Shown one piece after another: positions 37,141 to 46,217 of a stretch of 64,000 nucleotides of DNA. Source of the stretch: Saprospiraceae bacterium (GTDB lineage: Bacteria; Bacteroidota; Bacteroidia; Chitinophagales; Saprospiraceae). Under the pieces are notes generated by a model. The model was not told the origin of the DNA, made no database searches, and was given only the letters and a program-made list of their open reading frames with translations. The first letter of the stretch is position 1. The number at the start of each line of letters is the position of its first letter. The translations under genes were made by a program, and so were the position numbers. The stretch lies in the NCBI GenBank assembly GCA_028285085.1, contig JANQQI010000047.1, positions 1-64,000 on the forward strand, given 5' to 3'.

Positions 37141-38406
37141 ATGCCACAAGAAAAAAATATACTTACAATAATTGTTTCCTTCCTTCTGGGGATTGGGCCT
37201 GGCATCTTTGCCATTGGTTATACAATCGGGACGGGAAGTGTTACTTCCATGATCGTAGCTGGAAGTACACATGGCATGCAATTACTTTGGGTGTTGGCCT
37301 TGAGCTGTTTATTTTCTTGGGTGCTGATGGAAGCTTATGGAAGGTATTATTTAATTACCGGAGAAACGGCCCTCTTCGCATTTAGAAAACATTTGAAGCT
37401 GGGAAGCCTTATTGCTATTCTGATCATTATTGGAATTGGATTTGGACAATGGAATTCACTCATTGGCATCTTAGGTATTTCTGCAAACGCAATTGTCGAG
37501 ACTTTAGCTTTATTTTTTCCGTCAATTAAAGGATCTGAATATTGGTGGGTTTTAGGTGTCGCTTTGCTGGTTATTTCGATGATGTATGTACTGCTGTGGA
37601 AAGGGCAGTATAATGTTTTTGAAAAAATATTACTCTTTTTTGTCTCCTTGATGGGATTGTCTTTTCTTTTTTCTCTCTTCGTGGTTTTACCCAATCCTGC
37701 TGAAATTGCAAAAGGACTATTGCTTTCAATTCCACAAGTTGAAGGCGGTAGAATGTTAGTTGCTGCTTTTGTAGGTACGACTATGGCCGCTGCGACTTTT
37801 ATTTCTCGACCACTTTTTATTCAAGGAAAAAAATGGACCAAAAACCACCTTAAAGAACAGCGAAGAGACGCCCTTTGGGCTGCCGTTCTGATTTTTTTTA
37901 TTAGCGCCGCTATTATGTCGGTTGCAATGGGAGCATTTTATCATAAAGGAAAAGTCGTCACCAAAGTCTTAGATATGGTGTATGCATTAGAACCCATCGC
38001 CGGGCGATTTGCCATTGCCTTATTTTTCATGGGCACTCTTGCCGCAGGGCTGTCTTCTGTTTTTCCGATATTAATGATTGTGCCTTTAATGATCGCGGAT
38101 TACCAACAAGGCAAACTAGATACATCTTCTAATCAATTCAAAATCTTAACCGGGATCGCCTGCCTGATTGGTCTGACTGTCCCCATATTTGGTGCAAATC
38201 CTATTCAGGCGCAAATATTGACTCAAGTTTTTAATGTATTTGTTCTACCTCTGGTGATTCTTGGAATTATTATTCTGATCAATAATAAAAGATTGATGGG
38301 AGAACATAAAGCCGGCTATACCCTCAATGCCGGCATACTATTGTCTTTTGTTTTTGCTTGCATCATTTCATATAACGGAATATTAGCGATATGGGAAAAA
38401 GTTTAA
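37141..38406 (+). CDS. Nramp-related membrane transporter lacking the metal-site motifs
   Basis: The ATG at 37141 (MPQEKNILTIIVSFLLGIGP) is preferred; 37096 would add 15 residues. About 11 membrane segments and the GPG start of TM1 place it in the Nramp/LeuT-fold superfamily. However, the TM1 DPGN motif is replaced by IGTGSV and the TM6 MPH motif region reads TMAAATFISRPL, so the known Mn/Fe site is absent. The substrate may not be a divalent metal. The gene overlaps the PL6 lyase gene by 16 bp and so belongs to the alginate operon. Confidence 0.7.
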   Translation: MPQEKNILTIIVSFLLGIGPGIFAIGYTIGTGSVTSMIVAGSTHGMQLLWVLALSCLFSWVLMEAYGRYYLITGETALFAFRKHLKLGSLIAILIIIGIGFGQWNSLIGILGISANAIVETLALFFPSIKGSEYWWVLGVALLVISMMYVLLWKGQYNVFEKILLFFVSLMGLSFLFSLFVVLPNPAEIAKGLLLSIPQVEGGRMLVAAFVGTTMAAATFISRPLFIQGKKWTKNHLKEQRRDALWAAVLIFFISAAIMSVAMGAFYHKGKVVTKVLDMVYALEPIAGRFAIALFFMGTLAAGLSSVFPILMIVPLMIADYQQGKLDTSSNQFKILTGIACLIGLTVPIFGANPIQAQILTQVFNVFVLPLVILGIIILINNKRLMGEHKAGYTLNAGILLSFVFACIISYNGILAIWEKV

Positions 38407-40622
38407 GCTTACAATTCGGACTCTTTATTTTAATCTGCTCACTTTTTAGTTGCACAGATTCTAAAGGTGTTGTGAAAGATGTGGAAGCATTTAATTTGGC
38501 TGTACAAAATGCACAGCCTGGTGATAAAATTATTTTGGCTAATGGTATTTGGAAAGATGCGGAATTAATTTTTACCGGGAAAGGAACTGCCGAACAACCA
38601 ATTATTTTGACGGTAGAAGAAAAGGGTGAAGTGACTTTGGAGGGACAATCCAATTTGAGAATAGCCGGTGAATATTTGCACGTGGAAGGGCTGGTGTTTA
38701 AAAATGGATATACACCAACAAAAGAAGTTATTTCGTTTCGAAAAAGTAAAGAAGAATTATGCAATAACTGTCGAGTGACAGAATGCGTAGTCGATAATTA
38801 CAATAATCCCGAACGATTTGAATCAGATTATTGGGTAAGTATTTATGGTAAAAAGAATCGTTTTGATCATAATTATTTGACGGGAAAAAGAAATCACGGG
38901 GTAACGCTGGCGGTTCGCTTGAATACAGAAGAAAGTCGGGAAAATCATCACCGTATTGATCATAACTATTTTGGCCATCACCCAATCTTAGGTGCGAATG
39001 GAGGCGAAACCTTACGCGTGGGGACGAGTCATTATTCTTTGACCAATTCGAATACCGTGGTCGAGTACAATTACTTTGACCGCTGTAATGGAGAGCACGA
39101 AATTATTTCCAGCAAATCCTGTCAGAATATTTATCGCTATAATACTTTCCATGAATGTCAAGGCACATTAACGATGCGTCACGGCAACGAAACCTTAGTG
39201 GAGAGCAATTATTTTTTCGGCAATAGAAAAGCGAATACCGGCGGGATTCGAATTATCAATGAAACACAAACCGTCAAAAATAATTACTGTGAAGGACTTA
39301 CTGGTTATCGATTTCGGGGCGCCCTCGTGATTATGAATGGCGTCCCTAATTCACCAGCTAATCGTTATTTTCAAGTCACTAACTCTGAGGCGTCCAATAA
39401 CACTTTTGTTAACTGCGATCATATTCAGCTATGTGCCGGAAGTGATGAAGAGAGAAGTGCTGTCCCAATTAATTCTAAAGTTGAGAATAACATTTTCTAT
39501 AATGATCAAAAAGACGAACTTTTTACAGTTTATGACGACATCAGTGGCATTTCTTTTAATGGAAATTTGATTAATGAAAATGCAAAGCCCATTACAGCAT
39601 CCGGTTTTCAAAATACGAGCTTGAATTTTAAAAGAAATGATGATGGTCTTTTAATCCCCCAAGACGAAATGGCCAAGGAGAAAGGCATGGTGCCAACGGA
39701 AGGTCGTGCAACTCCTGATAATACTGGTGTCACTTGGTATCCCCGAATTGAAGACGAAGTATTTTTTGAAACTGGAAAAACAATTGCTGTTAAAGCAGGA
39801 ATCAATACCCTGTACGAAGCCATTCAAAAATCAACTGCCGGCGATGTATTAGAATTAGAAAGTGGCAATTATGTCGTCGAAAAATCTATTGACTTGAAAC
39901 ACCCGCTTAGCATCGTTTCAAAGGCCAGTGAAAAACCCACTATTCAATTTCAAAGAACATCACTATTCAATATTGAAAATGGCGGCAGCTTAACGCTCAA
40001 AAATATGGTCATCGATGGGAGTGAAGCCCCCGATGCTCATGGAAACACCGTCATCAGAACGAGCCGTTATTCTATGATTCGCAATTATAAATTATTTATT
40101 GAGGATTGTGAATTCAAGGATTTAGATGTCAATCACACCTTCGACGTGCTGCGGGTGTATAAAAATACCTTTGCGGATTCAATTGTATTACGAAATTCCA
40201 CTTTTACGAAAGTAGATGGAAATGTCTTAGCGCTTAATAAAGAAACGGATGACATTGGTATTTATAATGCCGAAAATGTAGTTATTGAAAATTGCCACTT
40301 TAAAGATATCTCAGGCATTGTGCTCAATCTACATCGCGGCGGTAGAGATGAAAGTACTTTCGGGCCGATGCTGGTGGTGGATAAATCCACTTTTGATAAC
40401 GTCGGAAAAGGAAAACGGAATAAAGCTGACGCCTCGATTTCGCTGCATGGCGTACAGGTAGCCCATATAAAAAATAGTCAATTTAATAGCTGTGAGCCGC
40501 TGAAGTTACACTTGGTGGTTGGAGAACCGATTACCAAGATTCAAGATTGCAATTTTGCAAGGACACCAGCAATTCAGGATAACGGAGAACCCTACGAAAC
40601 TGAAAATCTAAGCTTTAATTAA
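38391..40622 (+). CDS. Polysaccharide lyase family 6 alginate lyase (lipoprotein)
   Basis: PL6 enzymes cut alginate by beta-elimination in a right-handed beta-helix. The N-terminus FGLFILICSLFSCTDS is a lipoprotein signal. The catalytic Lys in SSKSCQN (near 241) and Arg in TMRHGN (near 263) are present with the usual spacing, as are NGGETLRVG and the asparagine ladders (RIDHNYFGH, NTVVEYNYFDRC). A second beta-helix domain forms the C-terminal half (from about 460), as in two-domain PL6 enzymes. It overlaps the preceding carrier gene by 16 bp and precedes the PL17 gene by 10 bp. It probably acts in the periplasm or at the surface on oligomers. Confidence 0.92.
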   Translation: MGKSLSLQFGLFILICSLFSCTDSKGVVKDVEAFNLAVQNAQPGDKIILANGIWKDAELIFTGKGTAEQPIILTVEEKGEVTLEGQSNLRIAGEYLHVEGLVFKNGYTPTKEVISFRKSKEELCNNCRVTECVVDNYNNPERFESDYWVSIYGKKNRFDHNYLTGKRNHGVTLAVRLNTEESRENHHRIDHNYFGHHPILGANGGETLRVGTSHYSLTNSNTVVEYNYFDRCNGEHEIISSKSCQNIYRYNTFHECQGTLTMRHGNETLVESNYFFGNRKANTGGIRIINETQTVKNNYCEGLTGYRFRGALVIMNGVPNSPANRYFQVTNSEASNNTFVNCDHIQLCAGSDEERSAVPINSKVENNIFYNDQKDELFTVYDDISGISFNGNLINENAKPITASGFQNTSLNFKRNDDGLLIPQDEMAKEKGMVPTEGRATPDNTGVTWYPRIEDEVFFETGKTIAVKAGINTLYEAIQKSTAGDVLELESGNYVVEKSIDLKHPLSIVSKASEKPTIQFQRTSLFNIENGGSLTLKNMVIDGSEAPDAHGNTVIRTSRYSMIRNYKLFIEDCEFKDLDVNHTFDVLRVYKNTFADSIVLRNSTFTKVDGNVLALNKETDDIGIYNAENVVIENCHFKDISGIVLNLHRGGRDESTFGPMLVVDKSTFDNVGKGKRNKADASISLHGVQVAHIKNSQFNSCEPLKLHLVVGEPITKIQDCNFARTPAIQDNGEPYETENLSFN

Positions 40623-40632
40623 ATCCATATCA

Positions 40633-42891
40633 TTGAAAGGGATTACTAAAATATTTACGCTAATAATATTGTTGCTTTTTGCAGGAGAAAATCTCGTGGC
40701 TCAAGGTCATCCCAATTTGATTTTGACTAAAGCGGGTGTAGCAGAAATTCAGCGTTCAAAGAATAGTGCCCCTTTATTCGAACAAGTACTGGAACTAACT
40801 AAAAAAGAAGTAGATGCTGAAATCGAAGAAGGCATATTTGTTCCTATTCCGAAGGATATGGCTGGAGGATATACACACGAGCGGCATAAAAGAAATTTCT
40901 TCATCCTGCAAAAGGCAGGGAATTTATATCAAATCACGGGAGACGAAAAATATGCCATCTATATCCGGGATATGTTCCTTGAATATGCGGACATGTATCC
41001 GACACTTGGCTTGCATCCTACGATGCGATCCTATGCAACCGGGAAAATATTCTGGCAATGCCTCAATGATGCTAATTGGTTAGTCTACTGTAGCCAGGCT
41101 TATGATTGTATTTATGATTTCCTGACAGAAAAAGAACGGCAAAAATTAGAAAAACAATTGTTCCGACCTTTAGCCAATTTTATTTCCATTGAAAATCCTA
41201 AGTTTTTTAATCGCATTCATAATCACAGTGCCTGGGGGAATGCTGCAGTGGGGATGATTGGTCTGGTGATGAAAGATGAAGAATTAATTGAGCGGGCTTT
41301 ATACGGATTAAAAAATGATGGCCTGGATAATACCATGCTGGATAATGATGGAGGATTTATTAAAATAGAAGGACAAAGTAAAGCTGGATTTTTAGCACAA
41401 TTAGATTTTTCTTTTTCACCGGATGGGTATTTTACGGAAGGGCCTTATTACCTCCGGTACGCCATGACACCCTTTTTAATTTTTTCCAAAGCCTTGTCGA
41501 ATAATCGCCCGAATCTGAGAATATACGATTATCGAGATGGTATTTTAAAGAAGGCGGTTTTTGCCCTATTAAATCAAACGGATGCACAAGGGCAGTTCTT
41601 CCCCATTAATGATGCCCAAAAAGGCATGTCCTGGAAAGCTAGAGAAGTCATTGCTGCAGTAGATATCGCTTATGCAGATTTTGGAAAAAACACGATGCTC
41701 TTATCCGTAGCCGAAACCCAAGGCAAGGTATTATTGGATCAACATGGTTATGAGGTGGCTCGGGATTTGGCAAAGGGCATGGCCACCAAATTTAAACAGC
41801 ATCCTGTTGCTTACCGTGATGGCGCAAATGGAGAGCAAGGAGGCGTGGCCATACTTAGAAAAAATAATCGCTCCGACGGAGAAATTTGTGCTGTCATGAA
41901 ATATTCCGCTCATGGAATGGGGCACGGTCATTTTGATAAATTATCATACGCTTTATACGATGAATCTGGAGAAGTGATCCAGGATTACGGCGCCGCTCGC
42001 TGGGTTAATATCGATCAAAAAGGAGGTGGAAGATATCTACCGGAAAATAACACCTTTGCCAAGCAAAGTATAGGACATAATACACTGGTCGTTGACGAAA
42101 CCTCACACTATGAAGGCAGTGTAAAAAAAGGCGAGGCGAATCATCCTGATCTCTATTTTTTTGATGCTAGCCAAGAGCACTACCAAATTATCAGTGCAAA
42201 AGACCGACACGCTTACCCCAATACAGAGATGCATCGCACCTTGGTGTTATTGGAAGATGAGACGTTTAGAAATCCATTATTGATTGACGTTTTTAAAATA
42301 CGATCTCCAGAGGAGCACCAATATGATCTCCCGCTTTGGTTTTTGGGTCATTTGCTGTCCACTAATTTTAAATATGCGACGCAAACTAATCGTCTGACGC
42401 CACTCGGTAACAATCATGGCTACCAGCATTTATGGGAAGAAGCAAATGCGCAGCCAACTACGAAGAACGCACAGATCACTTGGTTTGAAAGAGGAAAGTT
42501 TTTTACGATGACTTCCTCAGTCGTTCCAAACGATGAGCTGATTCTGGCGCGCGCCGGGGCCAATGATCCTAACTTTAATTTGCGCCACGACCCGGTTTTT
42601 ATTCAGCGCCGCCAGGCCAAATCAAGCACATTTATTTCTGTGATTGAATCACACGGGATTTACAATCCGGTTGCTGAAATTCCGTTGAGTCCCTTCAGTG
42701 GGATTGAAGCTGTAAATATTTTATTCGATAACGATGAATACACCCTAGTACGGATCAAGCACAAAAATGGTAAAGCCTGGATATTCATGATGGCTAATCA
42801 GGATACCGCTAATACCTCAACACATAAAATTACTGTGGAAGATCGTGTATTTGCGTGGGAAGGTGTTTTTGCATTAAAAATTGAAAAATAA
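40633..42891 (+). CDS. Polysaccharide lyase family 17 oligoalginate lyase
   Basis: PL17 lyases release unsaturated monouronate exolytically from oligoalginate. The start is a TTG at 40633, followed by a signal peptide (IFTLIILLLFAGENLVAQ). The N-terminal alpha/alpha toroid (about 30-380) contains RIHNHSAWGNAAVGM (catalytic Asn/His near 197) and FTEGPYYLRYAM (Tyr near 271). The heparinase II/III-like beta domain carries GMGHGHFDKLSYALYDESGE (near 430) and VIQDYG. The length (752) fits. It works with PL6 upstream and feeds KdgF, which follows five bases after its stop. Confidence 0.93.
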   Translation: MKGITKIFTLIILLLFAGENLVAQGHPNLILTKAGVAEIQRSKNSAPLFEQVLELTKKEVDAEIEEGIFVPIPKDMAGGYTHERHKRNFFILQKAGNLYQITGDEKYAIYIRDMFLEYADMYPTLGLHPTMRSYATGKIFWQCLNDANWLVYCSQAYDCIYDFLTEKERQKLEKQLFRPLANFISIENPKFFNRIHNHSAWGNAAVGMIGLVMKDEELIERALYGLKNDGLDNTMLDNDGGFIKIEGQSKAGFLAQLDFSFSPDGYFTEGPYYLRYAMTPFLIFSKALSNNRPNLRIYDYRDGILKKAVFALLNQTDAQGQFFPINDAQKGMSWKAREVIAAVDIAYADFGKNTMLLSVAETQGKVLLDQHGYEVARDLAKGMATKFKQHPVAYRDGANGEQGGVAILRKNNRSDGEICAVMKYSAHGMGHGHFDKLSYALYDESGEVIQDYGAARWVNIDQKGGGRYLPENNTFAKQSIGHNTLVVDETSHYEGSVKKGEANHPDLYFFDASQEHYQIISAKDRHAYPNTEMHRTLVLLEDETFRNPLLIDVFKIRSPEEHQYDLPLWFLGHLLSTNFKYATQTNRLTPLGNNHGYQHLWEEANAQPTTKNAQITWFERGKFFTMTSSVVPNDELILARAGANDPNFNLRHDPVFIQRRQAKSSTFISVIESHGIYNPVAEIPLSPFSGIEAVNILFDNDEYTLVRIKHKNGKAWIFMMANQDTANTSTHKITVEDRVFAWEGVFALKIEK

Positions 42892-42896
42892 TAAAG

Positions 42897-43244
42897 ATGA
42901 GTACAGTAAAAAGAAGTAAAGAATTTTTCTTTCAGAAAGAACAAGAATGGGAACAAGTAGATCCCCTTTTACGCCGACAAATTCACGGCTATGACGATAA
43001 GATTATGCTAGTGATCGCTGATTTTAAAACCGGTGGTGTTGGTCAATTGCATAACCATCATCATTCACAAGTGACTTACGTGGAAAGCGGTGAATTTGAA
43101 ATGACCATTGGCGAAGAAGTAAAAATTATTAAGGGTGGTGATTCTTATTACATCCCTCCGATGGTGATGCACGGTTGTACCTGTATTAAAGCCGGACGAT
43201 TAATTGATGTTTTTAGTCCCATGCGTGAAGACTTCGTACAATAA
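42897..43244 (+). CDS. kdgF: KdgF, uronate-linearising cupin
   Basis: KdgF speeds opening of 4,5-unsaturated uronate monomers to the linear ketouronate DEH. The 115 residues form a single cupin with metal ligands in QLHNHHHSQVTYVESGEF and the second motif YYIPPMVMHGCTC. It lies between the exolyase and the MFS carrier. Confidence 0.92.
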   Translation: MSTVKRSKEFFFQKEQEWEQVDPLLRRQIHGYDDKIMLVIADFKTGGVGQLHNHHHSQVTYVESGEFEMTIGEEVKIIKGGDSYYIPPMVMHGCTCIKAGRLIDVFSPMREDFVQ

Positions 43245-43279
43245 AGATTTTGCTGTTTTTATGATCAACACAAAATGAC

Positions 43280-44563
43280 ATGAAATTAAAAGGATTAAGG
43301 TGGTGGATTATCGGTTTAATTTTTATCGCCACGGTCATCAACTATGTGGATAGAACGGCCTTTGCTTTGCTCTGGCCACAGATGGGCGAAGATCTGGGCA
43401 TGGATAAATCCGATTATGCCTTCCTGCTCAACGTATTTATGGCAACCTACGCCATCAGTAAATTTCTGTCGGGTAGACTGTATGATAAAATTGGTACCAG
43501 AATAGGATTTACGCTCTCCATTGTGGTCTGGTCCATAGCCGCTGCTTTTCACGCCGTTGCCAAAGGCATTGTATCCCTCTCCGTTGTACGCGGGCTACTC
43601 GGTCTGGGTGAGGCGGGATTATGGCCCGGGGCCGTTAAAAGTAACGGGGAATGGTTCCCTGCGAAGCAAAGAGCTTTAGCCCAAGGAATATTTAACTCTG
43701 GTGCCTCGATAGGAAATGTAGTGGCCCCAATTATTATCGTATTCCTGTACGCAAAATTTGGTTGGAAAGCGACTTACGTTATCCTCGGATTGCTTGGCGT
43801 GATCTGGGTGATCCCGTGGTTAATCATTAATAAAACCAGTCCTAAAGAGCATCCGTGGATTACCGATGAGGAACGTGCACTTATATTCGAAAATAATAGT
43901 GCTGATCATAAAACGGATGAAGGAAATACGGGACGAAGTTTAAGCTTAATGCAAATTTTAAGCTTCAAAGAATCGTGGGGTGTTTTACTGTGTCGATTTT
44001 TTATTGAACCCATATGGTGGTTCTTTGCCGGCTGGATGCCCATTTACCTCAACTCCAAATTTAATTTAAGCATCGAGGAGATTGGAAACACCATGTGGAT
44101 CTCTTATTTGATGGCCGCCGCCGGTAGTATTTTAGGAGGTATCTTCACTGAATATGCCATCAATCGGATGTCCGTCAATTTTGGTAGAAAGATCAGTATT
44201 GTCATCGGAAGCATTTTGATTATCCTCGCTTTTGTGGGCATTATCCTATTTGTGAAAGAAACCAACTTCATGCTTTTTATCTACTTAGCTGGGGTGGCCT
44301 TATTCGGATTCCAATTTGCTATCGGAAATATTCAAACCTTATCTAGTGACTTATTGAAAGGCCCATCGGTGGGTACCTTGGCGGGCCTCGCAGGAACAGT
44401 AGCGGCCATATCACCCATGATTATGAATTGGTTTATTGGTCAAATTACCAGCGGAGGGTCTTACATCCCTGCTTTCGTAGCGATTACTATTTCCGTGGGA
44501 CTTGGGGTGTTGGTCATCTTCTTTTTTATCAAGAAGGTGAGGTTAGTAGATAGCAGTACTTAA
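43280..44563 (+). CDS. MFS transporter, hexuronate/anion-cation symporter type
   Basis: The 427 residues have 12 membrane segments and match the ACS family (ExuT-like): INYVDRTAFALLWPQMGEDL in TM1, the loop-2 motif SGRLYDKIGTRIGFTL, and GLGEAGLWPGAVKSNGEWFP in TM4-5. In alginate loci this carrier is thought to bring DEH across the inner membrane. It is followed by two SDR genes, so import and reduction are encoded together. Confidence 0.9.
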   Translation: MKLKGLRWWIIGLIFIATVINYVDRTAFALLWPQMGEDLGMDKSDYAFLLNVFMATYAISKFLSGRLYDKIGTRIGFTLSIVVWSIAAAFHAVAKGIVSLSVVRGLLGLGEAGLWPGAVKSNGEWFPAKQRALAQGIFNSGASIGNVVAPIIIVFLYAKFGWKATYVILGLLGVIWVIPWLIINKTSPKEHPWITDEERALIFENNSADHKTDEGNTGRSLSLMQILSFKESWGVLLCRFFIEPIWWFFAGWMPIYLNSKFNLSIEEIGNTMWISYLMAAAGSILGGIFTEYAINRMSVNFGRKISIVIGSILIILAFVGIILFVKETNFMLFIYLAGVALFGFQFAIGNIQTLSSDLLKGPSVGTLAGLAGTVAAISPMIMNWFIGQITSGGSYIPAFVAITISVGLGVLVIFFFIKKVRLVDSST

Positions 44564-44607
44564 AATTTATAGAAATCAACTTTTGAAATAATAAAAAGAA
44601 ATAATAA

Positions 44608-45360
44608 ATGAATAAAGTAGCAATAATAACGGGCGCCACTGGCGGTATTGGTTTTGAAGTAGCAAAACGATTAGGCAAAGACGGATATACGGTCATCTTG
44701 AACGGCATTGAAGATGAAAAAGGAATGCAAAGAGTTGAAGAATTAACCGCAGAAGGTATTACGGCTGAGTATTTTGGCTTTGATGTAACCAAAGAAGATG
44801 CTGTAACGGCAAGCATCACTCAAATTGGTGAAAAATACGGTAGAATTGATGTGCTGGTAAATAATGCAGGAGGATTAGGTGGACGATCCAGATTCGAAAA
44901 TATGACAACGGAGTTTTATCGATTCGTGATGGCTTTGAATTTGGATTCGGTATTTTTTGCTTCCAGAGCGGCGATCCCTTTTTTGAAAAAAGGAGAAAAT
45001 CCTACAATTATTAATTATACATCGAATGCTGCTTGGAATGCTGGCGGACCCGGCGCAGGAATTTATGGAACCTCCAAAGCGGGAGTGCATACTCTGACTC
45101 GGGCACTCGCAAAAGATTTAGCAGAGTACGGTATCCGCGTAAATGCGGTATCTCCCGGCACGATCGATACCCCGTTTCATAAACAAATTAAATCAACCAA
45201 ACCGGAAGTATTTGCTTCCTGGGCCAATAATATTATGCTCGGAAGATTGGGTAAGCCTGAAGACGTGGCTGGAGTTATTTCTTTTTTGGTGAGCAAAGAT
45301 GCTTCTTTCCTGACCGCCGAAACAATTCAGGTTGGTGGTGGCCAAGCATTAGGAATCTGA
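44608..45360 (+). CDS. SDR-family oxidoreductase (first of two in the locus)
   Basis: The 250 residues carry the classical SDR motifs: cofactor loop TGATGGIGFEVAKRL, NNAGG, and the catalytic YxxxK in YGTSKAG, with a Ser in NYTSNAA. The Asn-Gly-Ile-Glu stretch after the second beta strand does not clearly tell NADH from NADPH. The paralogue at 45439 shares the fold but only moderate identity. One of the two should reduce DEH to 2-keto-3-deoxygluconate; the other may act on a stereoisomer or a different uronate. Confidence 0.85.
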   Translation: MNKVAIITGATGGIGFEVAKRLGKDGYTVILNGIEDEKGMQRVEELTAEGITAEYFGFDVTKEDAVTASITQIGEKYGRIDVLVNNAGGLGGRSRFENMTTEFYRFVMALNLDSVFFASRAAIPFLKKGENPTIINYTSNAAWNAGGPGAGIYGTSKAGVHTLTRALAKDLAEYGIRVNAVSPGTIDTPFHKQIKSTKPEVFASWANNIMLGRLGKPEDVAGVISFLVSKDASFLTAETIQVGGGQALGI

Positions 45361-45382
45361 TTTTAAAAACGTCATTTTAAGA

Positions 45383-45418
45383 GGCGGAAAGAAATTATTG
45401 ATTATCGATAATTCCGCC
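45383..45418 (+). other. Intercistronic hairpin between the two SDR genes
   Basis: GGCGGAA (45383-45389) pairs with TTCCGCC (45412-45418), with an inner ATTAT/ATAAT pairing across a small bulge. No T run follows. It could set different levels for the upstream and downstream parts of the operon. Confidence 0.5.
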
Positions 45419-45438
45419 AAACTAATTAAACACGTGCC

Positions 45439-46194
45439 ATGGATAAATTTAACGGAAAAGTAGCGGTCGTAACCGGGGGTGCCAGAGATATCGGTAGAGC
45501 GATCTCAATTCAACTCGCAAAAGAAGGAGCTAAGGTTGTGGTGAATTATTATAATTCTGAATCTGGAGCCCAAGCAACTGTTGATGAGATCAAATCTTTT
45601 GGTGGCGAAGCTATTGCCATTAAAGCGGATGCTTCAGATTTGAATGACATTCAGCATTTAAAAGCAAAAACAGTGGCCGCTTTTGGTGATCAGATTGATA
45701 TTTTGGTAAATAATGCCGGTGGTCTTTTTGCACGTAAAACATTATCAGAATTCGATGAGTCTTTTTATGATTTAGTGATGAATGTAAACTTTAAATCCAC
45801 TGTTTTTGTCATGCAAGCCTTTGTACCTTTAATGGGCAAAGGGACTTCGGTGATCAATCTGTCGTCCCTCGCGGCAAGAGATGGCGGTGGCGGTGGTTCT
45901 TCACTGTACGCTTCTTCTAAAGGAGCGGTGACCACCTTTACGAGAGCAATGGCCAAAGAACTCGGCCCGAAAGGGATTAGAGTAAATGCAATTTGTCCCG
46001 GATTGATTGCCACTAAATTTCATGACGATTTTACAAAAGATGATATCCGAAATAAGGTGGCCGGTAACACGCCAATCAGAAGAGAGGGAAGAGCAGACGA
46101 GGTGGCAGATTTAGTGGTTTACTTAGCATCCAGTAACAGCTCTTTTATCACCGGAGCCAATTTTGATATCAATGGTGGTTTAGGATTTTCGTAA
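45439..46194 (+). CDS. SDR-family oxidoreductase, probable DEH reductase
   Basis: The 251 residues show TGGARDIGRAISIQLAKEG, NNAGGLFARKTL, Ser in NLSSLAARDGGGGGSSL and the catalytic YASSK. The glycine-rich GGGGG loop before the active-site Tyr and the ARD start resemble SDRs found in alginate loci of marine Bacteroidota, where the enzyme reduces 4-deoxy-L-erythro-5-hexoseulose uronate to KDG. It is followed 24 bp later by KDG kinase, which supports the role. Confidence 0.87.
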   Translation: MDKFNGKVAVVTGGARDIGRAISIQLAKEGAKVVVNYYNSESGAQATVDEIKSFGGEAIAIKADASDLNDIQHLKAKTVAAFGDQIDILVNNAGGLFARKTLSEFDESFYDLVMNVNFKSTVFVMQAFVPLMGKGTSVINLSSLAARDGGGGGSSLYASSKGAVTTFTRAMAKELGPKGIRVNAICPGLIATKFHDDFTKDDIRNKVAGNTPIRREGRADEVADLVVYLASSNSSFITGANFDINGGLGFS

Positions 46195-46217
46195 CCAAAA
46201 AGCACATAATTTTTAGA

